This document shows positions 42,476 through 49,895 of a DNA stretch of 64,000 nt, one piece after another. This DNA is from JAYPWI01 sp038135065 (GTDB lineage: Bacteria > Actinomycetota > Acidimicrobiia > Acidimicrobiales > Poriferisodalaceae). Below the pieces are notes generated by a model, which worked only from the letters and a program-made list of their open reading frames with translations, was not told the DNA's origin and did no database searches. Every line of letters starts with the position of its first letter. Positions within the stretch are counted from its first letter, which is position 1. The stretch spans positions 1-64,000 of the forward strand of contig JAYPWI010000006.1 in the NCBI GenBank assembly GCA_038135065.1, read 5' to 3'. The position numbers and the translations under genes were made by a program.

Positions 42476-43897
42476 TCACGAAGCAGCACCCACCGGGGGT
42501 CTGGCCGGGAAGACGAAGGCGAACAGGGCGGCCTGGCCGGCGAACAACACGGCCGACAGCAACCAGACGCGTTGTAGAGCCCCCACCGCAGCCGTCTCGT
42601 CAGCAGGGGAGCCGACGAGTGAGATGGCGACGGCCACCCCGACGGCGATCGACAGCTGGAACATCGTTGTGCGCCCCGCTCCCGCGATGCCGTAACGGCT
42701 GGGGCCGATGTCCCGCATGGACGCCCCGACGAGCATGGCGAAGCTGCAGCCACCGCTGATCCCGAGCAGCAGTCCCGGAAGCAGCACCCCCGTGAGGTAG
42801 GCGGGTTCTGCGCCGGTGAACACGAGATGCCCGAGCGCACCGAGGGCCCCGCTGCAGCCCCCCACCACCAGGATGGGCGCGTTCCCGATCCGGTCGGCCA
42901 GCCGTCCGGCCACCGGGCTGATCATGGCGGCCAGCATGGGTCCTGGGGCGATGGCGAAACCGGTCCGCAACACCGACCACCCCCAGGTCCGTTGCACGAA
43001 CTCGGGGAAGGTGATCAGCCACCCGAAGAAGGCCACCACGAACAACACCGAGCCGAGGTTGGCGATCAGATACGAGGGCAGACGCAGGAGGGCGAGATCG
43101 AACAACGGCACCGGATGCGAGGAACTGCGCACCACGAAAATCGCAATGAGCAGCACGGCGAGGACGAACGAGCCCACCACCGAAGGCGAACCCCACCCCC
43201 AACTGCTGCCCTGCACGATGCCGAGGATGGCCGAGCCGACACCGAGAGAGGCCAGGGGCACGCTCAGGAGATCGACCCGTCCCGGCGCATGCTCGCCCGT
43301 GCTTTCCTGCAACCAGCGCGGCCCGATGACGAGGGCCCCGACTGCCACGGGCACGTTGATGAGGAACACGGCCCGCCAGCCGAACCCGTCGATGAGCAAG
43401 GCACCCAAGGAAGGCCCCAGTGCAGCGGCCAGGCCGCCCATGGCGCCCCATACCCCGATGGCCGTCTGGCGTTTGGCCAAGGGAAAGGCGGTGAGGAGCA
43501 AGGCGAGTCCGGTCGGGAACTGCAACGCTCCCCCCACCGATTGCAGGATCCTGAACGCGATGAGCGCTTCGGACGAGTTGGCCAACCCCGACGCAAACGA
43601 CCCGACGGCGAAGATACCCAGGCCCCACAAGAACAGTCGTCGTCGCCCGTACCGATCAGCAGCCCAGCCGGCAGGCAACAGCAGCGAGGCGATCCCAATG
43701 TTGTACGCGGTGATCACCCACGACAGCTCCGAAGGGGACGCGTCGGGCAAGGCTCGGGCGATCTCGTCGCGGGCGAGGGAGATGACGGTGATCTCGAGGC
43801 TCACCATGAAACCCACCAGCGATGTCACGACCAGGGTCAGCCATGCGGTTCGGGGCACGACCACGGCCGCGGCATCCCCCGACGGTTCCTCTGTCAC
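42476..43897 (-). CDS. MFS transporter, DHA2-type drug exporter (14 TM)
   Basis: This 473-residue membrane protein of the DHA2 drug:proton antiporter type has about fourteen segments. It shows SLEITVISLARDEIARAL in segment 1 (motif D1-like), WVITAYNIGIASLLLPAG in segment 2, ADRYGRRRLFLWG in loop 2-3 and MGGLAAALGPSLGALL (motif C). Its GTG start overlaps the stop of the quinone-reductase-like gene (GTGA), making it the last gene of a three-gene operon. Such exporters give tolerance to lipophilic cations or metabolic intermediates. Confidence 0.92.
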   Translation of the reverse strand: MTEEPSGDAAAVVVPRTAWLTLVVTSLVGFMVSLEITVISLARDEIARALPDASPSELSWVITAYNIGIASLLLPAGWAADRYGRRRLFLWGLGIFAVGSFASGLANSSEALIAFRILQSVGGALQFPTGLALLLTAFPLAKRQTAIGVWGAMGGLAAALGPSLGALLIDGFGWRAVFLINVPVAVGALVIGPRWLQESTGEHAPGRVDLLSVPLASLGVGSAILGIVQGSSWGWGSPSVVGSFVLAVLLIAIFVVRSSSHPVPLFDLALLRLPSYLIANLGSVLFVVAFFGWLITFPEFVQRTWGWSVLRTGFAIAPGPMLAAMISPVAGRLADRIGNAPILVVGGCSGALGALGHLVFTGAEPAYLTGVLLPGLLLGISGGCSFAMLVGASMRDIGPSRYGIAGAGRTTMFQLSIAVGVAVAISLVGSPADETAAVGALQRVWLLSAVLFAGQAALFAFVFPARPPVGAAS

Positions 43898-44913
43898 ACC
43901 GGTGCGTCGCCCGTGATGACGATCTTGCCGAAGAAGCGGCGCTCCTCGAGGGCGCGGTGGGCGTCGATGCCGTCCTCGAGGGGGACCAGCGAATCGATCA
44001 CCGGGACCAGGGACCGATCCTTCACCATGGCCAGCAGGGCGGTCAGGTCAGAGGTCTTCCAGCCGTTCGACCCTCGAATGTCCATCTCCGCTGTCCAGAT
44101 GAAGCGGAGGTCGGTCGGAGGGTCGAAGCCGGCCGTCGCGCCGCAGGTCAGCAGGCGACCGCCGAGCTTCACGCACTTCAGCGACGGAGCCCAGGTATCC
44201 CCTCCGGTGAAGTTCACGACGACGTCGTACCCGCCACCCGAGAACAGCGAGCCCGTGTGCTCCCGGCAGTACCGCTGGAAGTCGACCTCGTTGTAGTTGA
44301 GGGTCTCGTCTGCTCCCAGGTCGGCCAGGCGCTGACACTTGTCGTCACTGCCCGCAGCGGCCACCACCCGGGCCCCCCGCTGCTTGGCGATCATCAGGGC
44401 ACTGGTGCCCACACCACCTGACGCGCCCAGGATCAACACCGTGTCGTCGGCACTCACCTCGCCCCTGGTCACCATCATGCGGTGGGCGGTTCCGTAGGCA
44501 ACGGGCAGGCAGGCTGCATCCTCGAAACTGATGTCGTCATCGAGGGGGATCAACTGCGAACCGTCGACCACCACGTAGTCGGCGTAGGCACCCCACCAGG
44601 TGTCCCCGATCATCCACATCTTGCCGTTGTCGAGGTCCCAGAACACCGGGTCGACCAGCACTCGGTCACCGACCGACCAGCCCTCGACGTCGCTGCCCAC
44701 CTCGGCGACCAATCCGGCGGCGTCGCACCCGGGAATTCCCGGCAGGGGAACCTTGATGCCCGGCATGCCCCGTCGGGTGAAGACGTCGTGATAGTTGAGG
44801 GAACAGGCCCGGACTGCGATCCGGACCTGCCCTGCTTGGAGCGTCGGGGCCTCGATGTCCCGATGCTGCAGCACGTCGATATCGCCGTGCTGATCGAACA
44901 CGATGGCTTTCAC
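43894..44913 (-). CDS. Quinone-oxidoreductase-like MDR dehydrogenase (zinc-free)
   Basis: This 339-residue medium-chain reductase lacks the zinc Cys and His-Glu of alcohol dehydrogenases: the usual GHExxG reads PGCDAAG, as in NADPH:quinone oxidoreductases. The cofactor loop is LILGASGGVGTSA and NYHDVFTRRG is present near residue 40. GTG 44913 overlaps the crotonase stop (GTGA); GAGAGG is somewhat far upstream, so coupling is likely. It may reduce enoyl-CoAs or quinones, or act as a 2-enoyl reductase; the neighbouring crotonase favours an acyl-CoA-related substrate. Confidence 0.88.
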   Translation of the reverse strand: MKAIVFDQHGDIDVLQHRDIEAPTLQAGQVRIAVRACSLNYHDVFTRRGMPGIKVPLPGIPGCDAAGLVAEVGSDVEGWSVGDRVLVDPVFWDLDNGKMWMIGDTWWGAYADYVVVDGSQLIPLDDDISFEDAACLPVAYGTAHRMMVTRGEVSADDTVLILGASGGVGTSALMIAKQRGARVVAAAGSDDKCQRLADLGADETLNYNEVDFQRYCREHTGSLFSGGGYDVVVNFTGGDTWAPSLKCVKLGGRLLTCGATAGFDPPTDLRFIWTAEMDIRGSNGWKTSDLTALLAMVKDRSLVPVIDSLVPLEDGIDAHRALEERRFFGKIVITGDAPV

Positions 44914-45617
44914 AGTCCAGCTGCCTCTCGATCTGCCGCTATCCCGGCGTCCATTGTGGCCAACACGTGACCTCTCAAGCTGCGCACCGTGGCCCGGTAC
45001 GCCGCGGGGTCGAGTCGATCGGCCAAGTCGGCGGCCACCTCCACCGCTCGATCGACGACGCGATCGGCGGCCACTGCCTCGTCCAGGAACCCGGCACCCA
45101 CCGCCGTCGCTCCGTCGAGCAATTCCGCGTCGACAACACAGCGCTGGAGAAAGCGACGCGAAAGTCGATCCTGGCTGATGGTGATTGCCCAACCGGGAAG
45201 GCTCAGGCCTATGGCCACCTCGTTGAGTCCGATCTTCACCGGTCCCTCGACGCCGATCCGATGATCGCAACCGAGCAGCAGCAGGGCCCCTGCCGCCACT
45301 GCGTGGCCGTTGGCTGCACCCACCACGGGAATCCCTGCGCCGTAACACATGCGGACAAAGGCACCACCGGCCGACACCAGTTCGGCAATCGCTGCGCGGT
45401 CACCCCCCCGGATCACGCCGAGGTCGAAGCCGGCGAAGAAGGCCGAACCATTCCCAGCGATCACCATCGAACCGATGGCCCGGTCGGTCTCGGCCTGGGC
45501 CAACAGACCCGCCAACTCGGTGAGGAGGGAGGTCGAGAAGGCGTTGGCCTTCCCGTCGTCGACGGTGACGACCAACACGCCACCCCGTTGCTCGGTGGTC
45601 AGGTGGGGATGCGGCAT
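44910..45617 (-). CDS. Enoyl-CoA hydratase/isomerase family protein
   Basis: This 235-residue crotonase-fold protein has SAFFAGFDL for the oxyanion strand, GHAVAAGALLLLGCDHRI and KIGLNEVAIGLSLPGW. The first catalytic Glu of classical hydratases (in GGGxELA) is replaced by Leu, while the second Glu is kept in LNEVAIG. This is the pattern of the short actinobacterial crotonase subgroup annotated as enoyl-CoA hydratase. Hydration activity is therefore uncertain; isomerase or thioesterase activity is possible. It heads the operon with the quinone-reductase-like and MFS genes and starts just downstream of a TAACTT element. Confidence 0.85.
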   Translation of the reverse strand: MPHPHLTTEQRGGVLVVTVDDGKANAFSTSLLTELAGLLAQAETDRAIGSMVIAGNGSAFFAGFDLGVIRGGDRAAIAELVSAGGAFVRMCYGAGIPVVGAANGHAVAAGALLLLGCDHRIGVEGPVKIGLNEVAIGLSLPGWAITISQDRLSRRFLQRCVVDAELLDGATAVGAGFLDEAVAADRVVDRAVEVAADLADRLDPAAYRATVRSLRGHVLATMDAGIAADREAAGL

Positions 45618-45623
45618 AGGGGC

Positions 45624-45629
45624 AAGTTA
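45624..45629 (-). promoter_or_regulatory. Candidate -10 TAACTT for the crotonase operon
   Basis: On the minus strand TAACTT, a 6-nt spacer GCCCCT and ATG 45617, without a ribosome site: leaderless layout. It shares an 82-bp intergenic region with the divergent P450 promoter. Confidence 0.5.
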
Positions 45630-45687
45630 GCCAAGAGACGTCGATCAGGGGTGGGTAGAGGCCGGTCGAGGCGATACTACCCACCGG

Positions 45688-45693
45688 TAGGAT
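45688..45693 (+). promoter_or_regulatory. Candidate -10 TAGGAT for P450 3
   Basis: TAGGAT, a 6-nt spacer GCCGCC and ATG 45700. The element lies at the end of the inverted repeat CTACC-CACC-GGTAG (45677-45690), a possible operator. Confidence 0.5.
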
Positions 45694-45699
45694 GCCGCC

Positions 45700-46908
45700 A
45701 TGCCTGCCACACCGGTGTCCGACGTCGATCTCGAGATGGTCGATCTCAACCCATTCGACAACGAGGAAGCCCGCCGGGCCGTGCTCCGTACCCTCAGCTC
45801 GGACCAGTGGCTGGTCCGTACGGAGATCGGCACCATGGTGACCCGCTACGAAGATGTCACCACCATCCTGCGTGATCGCCGCTGGCACAGCGCCCTGGCC
45901 CTGATCGCCCAGATGCAGGGGTACGACGACCCGGAGTGGTCGAGTCGCGACCGCAAGAGCATCCTGTCAACGGAAGGACCTGACCACACACGGCTCCGGC
46001 GCATCGTCAGCCCCGCCTTCACCCCCAAGTCGGCCGACAGGCTGCGGCCGTTCATGCGGTCCGTGATGAGCGAGCTCGTCGACCCGCTCGTCTCCGCAGG
46101 TCGCTGCGAGTTCGTCGGCGACGTCTGCGAGCCCTACCCGATTCCCATCATCTGCGAACTCCTCGGGGCCCCACGGGACAAGTGGAAGATGTTCAGCCGT
46201 CTGGCGGTGGACATCTTCAAGGTGTTCAACGGCAATCTGGCCGAGGACGCACCAGCCATCATCGCTGCCCAGGACGAGATGGACGCCTACATGGCGGGAT
46301 TGATCGACGAGCGCAGGGCAGCCCCCCGCGACGACCTCCTCAGCGACCTGATCGCAGCCGAGGACGCCGGGGACCGTCTGGACAACCGCGAGCTCCAGAG
46401 CATGGCCCAAGCCGTGCTGCTAGCCGGGACCGACACGACGCGCAATCAGCTTGCCTGCGCCATGGCCCTGTTCGCCCGCCACCCCGAGCAGTGGCACCTC
46501 CTTCGCGAGAACCCCGATCTCGCTCCACAGGCAGTGGAAGAGGTCATGCGCTACCTGGGGGCCGTCCGAGGCACTGTGCGCGTGGCCAGCGAGGACATCG
46601 AATACCGGGACATTCTCTTTCCCCGGGGTTCGCTGATTGCAGCCAGCTTCGTGAGCGCCAACAACGACCCTGACAAGTACGAGGAAGCCAACGCGTTCGA
46701 TATCACCAGGACGGCCTCATCTCCCCACATGACCTTCGGTAGTGGCATCCATTTCTGTCTCGGGGCGGCACTGGCCAGAGCCGAGCTGCAAGAGGCGTTC
46801 GTCGCCCTGGCCGAGCGCCTCCCCGACCTCCGACTCGATGGCGAGATCCAGTGGAAGCCCATCAACGTCGGGATCTGGGGCCCCGAGGTGCTCCCCATCG
46901 CCTGGTAA
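45700..46908 (+). CDS. Cytochrome P450 monooxygenase 3
   Basis: This 402-residue P450 has the I-helix AGTDTTRNQ, the K-helix EEVMRYLGAVRGT and the heme loop FGSGIHFCLGAALARAEL with Cys353. AGTDTTRNQL and MRYLGAVR resemble actinobacterial P450s of the cholesterol/terpenoid-oxidising kind, a weak inference. ATG 45700 sits 6 nt after a -10-like element, so the mRNA is probably leaderless. It diverges from the crotonase operon, converges on the zinc-ribbon gene, and no ferredoxin gene is near. Confidence 0.95.
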   Translation: MPATPVSDVDLEMVDLNPFDNEEARRAVLRTLSSDQWLVRTEIGTMVTRYEDVTTILRDRRWHSALALIAQMQGYDDPEWSSRDRKSILSTEGPDHTRLRRIVSPAFTPKSADRLRPFMRSVMSELVDPLVSAGRCEFVGDVCEPYPIPIICELLGAPRDKWKMFSRLAVDIFKVFNGNLAEDAPAIIAAQDEMDAYMAGLIDERRAAPRDDLLSDLIAAEDAGDRLDNRELQSMAQAVLLAGTDTTRNQLACAMALFARHPEQWHLLRENPDLAPQAVEEVMRYLGAVRGTVRVASEDIEYRDILFPRGSLIAASFVSANNDPDKYEEANAFDITRTASSPHMTFGSGIHFCLGAALARAELQEAFVALAERLPDLRLDGEIQWKPINVGIWGPEVLPIAW

Positions 46909-46914
46909 ACGGGG

Positions 46915-46928
46915 CCGGGACACCCCGG
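46915..46928. terminator. Weak hairpin between convergent genes
   Basis: CCGGG/CCCGG 5-bp GC stem with an ACAC loop in the 31-bp gap between P450 3 and the FmdB-type gene. Short and without a T tract, so only suggestive. Confidence 0.25.
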
Positions 46929-46939
46929 TCTCCTGACGG

Positions 46940-47167
46940 TCAATGACCGCCGCATCCTCCACCGCAACAACCGTTGCTTCCCGTCCATGCGACCGGCTCG
47001 GCCGAGGCAGAGGAAGGCGCTCCTCCGGCAGTCGCGAACACGGAGAGCAGTCGACGTGCGCCCGGGTGCCCGGCAGGGCAGGTGGCCGGTTCGGAAGATT
47101 CGGACATCGGACGACGCTGGTCGAACGTGTCGTCACAGGTCGGACAGCGATACGCATAGGTCGGCAT
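46940..47167 (-). CDS. FmdB-type zinc-ribbon protein
   Basis: This 75-residue protein starts MPTYAYRCPTCDDTFDQRR, the hallmark of the FmdB/CxxC_CxxC_SSSS putative regulatory family, with C8-x-x-C11 and a second Cys-His pair (CPAGH). An unusual C-terminus NGCCGGGCGGH adds three cysteines and a histidine, often seen in actinobacterial members. It may bind zinc or other metals; a regulatory role was proposed in formamide use but is not established. The mRNA is probably leaderless (TAGCAT 6 nt upstream of ATG). Confidence 0.88.
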   Translation of the reverse strand: MPTYAYRCPTCDDTFDQRRPMSESSEPATCPAGHPGARRLLSVFATAGGAPSSASAEPVAWTGSNGCCGGGCGGH

Positions 47168-47173
47168 GGCCGC

Positions 47174-47179
47174 ATGCTA
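47174..47179 (-). promoter_or_regulatory. Candidate -10 TAGCAT for the zinc-ribbon gene
   Basis: Minus-strand TAGCAT, a 6-nt spacer GCGGCC and ATG 47167, no ribosome site. Confidence 0.5.
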
Positions 47180-47286
47180 GAGCCACCGCCTGCGTCTGCG
47201 ACAGAACAACAGCGGCCATCCACCACTTCGGGACCCCCGTCTGGTGTCCTGGGATCTTCCACAGCGACACGAGGAGACTTCGCGAC

Positions 47287-47580
47287 GTGGCTACCAAGGC
47301 AGAGACCATCCAGGCGGTTGCTGATCGCGCCGGCGTGAGCAAGAAGGACGCGGAGGGTGTTCTCGCCGCATTCTTCGATCACACAGCAGAGCAGGTGAAG
47401 GCCGGTGACAAGGTCGCCTGGCCGGGATTCGGCACCTTCTCCATGAACGAGCGGGGCCCTCGATCGGGTCGCAACCCCCAGACCGGGCAGAAGATCAAGA
47501 TCAAGAAGTCGCGATCGATCAAACTGTCGACATCGGCCCCCATGAAGGAATGGCTGCTCGGCCGGGCCAAGCGCCGCTGA
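47287..47580 (+). CDS. hup: HU-family DNA-binding protein
   Basis: This 97-residue nucleoid protein has the HU fold: TKAETIQAVADRAGVSKKDA, then FGTFSMNERGPRSGRNPQTG (beta-arm with the conserved GRNPxTG) and SAPMKEWL at the C-terminus. It lacks the long lysine/alanine-rich tail of mycobacterial HupB. GTG 47287 is preceded by GAGGAG. The 119-bp upstream region, shared with the divergent zinc-ribbon gene, should hold its promoter, but no convincing -35/-10 pair is readable. Confidence 0.95.
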   Translation: MATKAETIQAVADRAGVSKKDAEGVLAAFFDHTAEQVKAGDKVAWPGFGTFSMNERGPRSGRNPQTGQKIKIKKSRSIKLSTSAPMKEWLLGRAKRR

Positions 47581-47626
47581 TCGCCGTCCCGGCAACGTTC
47601 GGGACCTCCCATCGGAAAACCAAGCT

Positions 47627-49813
47627 TCATGTCGATGCCCGGGTTGTTCGGCCCGGGCATCGACGCGTCGCACCGCGATCCAGGCGGTCCGAGACCCCCG
47701 ATTCGAGGAGGCCTTCGATCACCAGATCGACCTCGTCGGCCAGATCTACCGAGTCGATCATGGACACATCGAGCTGCTCGCCGACGACGGTGACCTCGTC
47801 ATCGAAACGATCCCGTAGCGGCTGCAGAAAGCGGCTCAACTGGGCCAGATGGTGCCGATCGTCCATGCGGTTTCGATGGACGTGGTAGCGAAGCGGGTAG
47901 GTGATAGCAAGATGTTCCCGGGCCCGCGTCACGGCCACGTAGAGCAACCTCCGCTCCTCCTCGATGCCGTCGGGTTCAGACAACGACATGTCCGACGGAA
48001 TGTTCCCATCAGCGGCGTGGAGCACGGTCACCGACCGCCACTCCCCTCCCTTGGCCGAGTGGACCGTCGAGATCGTCAGGTACTCGTCGTCGAGATGGGG
48101 CTCCGTCGCCAGATCCCCCGTCCGCTCGGGCGGATCGAGCACGAGCTCGGCCAGAAACCGGGAGCGCTCCGAATACCCCCCGGCAGTCGCCGCGAGCTGG
48201 TCGAGATCGGCAAGTCGAGGCACAGCATTGTCGTAGGAATGAGGAAACACCGCCGCACAGAACTCCCGCATACAGTCGATGTCGGCTGCGGGGTCCAGGT
48301 CGCCGAGCCGCTGCCGGCGGCGACACTCGCCCCAACCGGCTCGCAGCACGGCACCAGCGTCGGTAGCCGCTGACGGCAGCACCCCGGCTCCTGCGAGAAA
48401 CCGTTCGAGCGCATCTCCGGCCCCGTCGACCTCGATCTCTGCCATCACCCTGGCGACCGTGGCAGGGCCCACGCCGGGAAGGCTGCGAAGCACTCGGCTC
48501 CATGCAAGTTCGTCTGCAGGGTTGTCGAGTACTCGCAGCAAGGCCATCAGATCCTTGACATGCGCCGCCTCGAGAAACTTCAGCCCGCCGAACTTGACGA
48601 AGGGAATCCTGCGCCGGGTGAGTTCGAGTTCGAGATGTTCACTGTGTCGTGCTGCTCGCACCAGGATCGCCTGCTCACCGAGCGGTACACCCTCCTCACG
48701 CATGGCCAATACCCGATCGGCTACCCATCCCGATTGGGCGGCCTCCGTGGCACAGGTGACCAACACGGGACGCGGCCCGCAGCCCAACGTGCTCCACAAC
48801 TCCTTGTCGACGTGGCGCTCGGACTGAGCGAGAAGTCCGTTTGCCACGCCGAGCACGTTGGTCGTCGAGCGATAGTTCTGCTCGAGAACCACCGAATGAC
48901 ATCCGCCCACGACATCGGCGAACCGATGCAGGTTGTCGGCATCTGCGGATCGAAAGCCGTAGATGGCTTGCGCATCGTCCCCCACCACGGTCACCGTGGC
49001 ACCCTCGGCCAGCGCCCTCACGATGTCTGCCTGCAGCGCGTTGGTGTCCTGATACTCGTCGACCAGCACATGGTCGAACCGGTGCCGCAGCCCGGCGCCA
49101 GCGTCGGGGGCAACGCAGAGGGCCCGCCAGTGCAGGAGCAGATCGTCGAAGTCCAGGACGCCGGTCGCTCGCTTACGGGCCTGGTATCGACGGAGCACGC
49201 CGCGAATCCGGTCGACGTGCTCCGAACACCACGGGTAGTGCGAGGTGACGACCTCAGCCAACTTCTCCTGACTGTTCACCATGCGGGAGTGCATCCCGGT
49301 CAGGGTCTCTGCCCGGGGAAAGCGTCGCCCCTTGACCAGGTCCGTCTCCTCGGCACGAACCAGGCCCATCAGATCCACCACGTCGGATCCATCGAGCACG
49401 GTGAACGACGGCGACAAGCCGATCGGCTCGGCGTTGACCCGTAGGAGTCGATTGGCAACGCTGTGGAAGGTCCCTCCCCACACCGCACCCGCCCAGCGCC
49501 TGTCCGTCATCGCGCCGACCCGATCGAGCATCTCGGCGGCCGCTCGCCGGGTGAAGGTGAGCAACAGGATTCGGTCCGGATCGACGCCACTGTCGATGAG
49601 CGATGCCACCCGAGCGGCCAGGGTCCCGGTCTTGCCCGTTCCGGCCCCTGCGATGATGCGTAGATGCCCGGTCCGGTCTGCGGCCGCCTCGAATTGCCGT
49701 TCGTTGAGCCCGGCTGCCCAGCGAGCGTCGGGGGACCCGCCTCGGGCAGGACCGTCTCCGGACGCTCCGACAGCGCCGTCGTGGGTTCCGGGATCTGTCG
49801 ACTCTTCGAACAC
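47627..49813 (-). CDS. UvrD/Rep/PcrA-type superfamily 1 DNA helicase
   Basis: This helicase of about 728 residues (3'-5', ATP-driven) has LNERQFEAA (Q motif), Walker A AGAGTGKT at 55-62, LLTFTRRAAAEM (motif Ia), VDEYQDTNALQ (motif II), YGFRSADADN (motif III), LEQNYRST (motif IV), STVHSAKGGEW (motif V) and LLYVAVTRAREHL (motif VI). It could work in repair or replication-fork restart. The N-terminus is uncertain: GTG 49813 is used here, but the frame is open to 49933. The final codons lie in a perfect hairpin. Extra C-terminal HRDC-like or nuclease domains are absent. Confidence 0.92.
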   Translation of the reverse strand: MFEESTDPGTHDGAVGASGDGPARGGSPDARWAAGLNERQFEAAADRTGHLRIIAGAGTGKTGTLAARVASLIDSGVDPDRILLLTFTRRAAAEMLDRVGAMTDRRWAGAVWGGTFHSVANRLLRVNAEPIGLSPSFTVLDGSDVVDLMGLVRAEETDLVKGRRFPRAETLTGMHSRMVNSQEKLAEVVTSHYPWCSEHVDRIRGVLRRYQARKRATGVLDFDDLLLHWRALCVAPDAGAGLRHRFDHVLVDEYQDTNALQADIVRALAEGATVTVVGDDAQAIYGFRSADADNLHRFADVVGGCHSVVLEQNYRSTTNVLGVANGLLAQSERHVDKELWSTLGCGPRPVLVTCATEAAQSGWVADRVLAMREEGVPLGEQAILVRAARHSEHLELELTRRRIPFVKFGGLKFLEAAHVKDLMALLRVLDNPADELAWSRVLRSLPGVGPATVARVMAEIEVDGAGDALERFLAGAGVLPSAATDAGAVLRAGWGECRRRQRLGDLDPAADIDCMREFCAAVFPHSYDNAVPRLADLDQLAATAGGYSERSRFLAELVLDPPERTGDLATEPHLDDEYLTISTVHSAKGGEWRSVTVLHAADGNIPSDMSLSEPDGIEEERRLLYVAVTRAREHLAITYPLRYHVHRNRMDDRHHLAQLSRFLQPLRDRFDDEVTVVGEQLDVSMIDSVDLADEVDLVIEGLLESGVSDRLDRGATRRCPGRTTRAST
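47631..47664. terminator. Perfect 13-bp hairpin between HU and helicase
   Basis: GTCGATGCCCGGG (47631-47643) pairs perfectly with CCCGGGCATCGAC (47652-47664) around an 8-nt loop. It lies 50 bp past the HU stop and inside the last codons of the convergent helicase gene, whose stop is at 47627-47629. This is by far the strongest hairpin seen in the window and is a good candidate for a bidirectional terminator, despite lacking a T tract. Confidence 0.75.
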
Positions 49814-49882
49814 CTGTTCGAATGTAGCGCACCCCCGTGGCCTGGCAGCTCGCCGGGATCGCCATGCCCGTAGATGGCCCCA

Positions 49883-49888
49883 TACACT
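49883..49888 (+). promoter_or_regulatory. Candidate -10 TACACT for the PLP-enzyme pair
   Basis: TACACT, a 7-nt spacer CCGCCCC and ATG 49896, with no ribosome site. Confidence 0.45.
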
Positions 49889-49895
49889 CCGCCCC

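Noticed and set aside
10250..46908. Three P450 genes as a secondary-metabolite cluster
   Set aside because: They are far apart, in different operons, and no synthase, terpene cyclase or tailoring set accompanies them.
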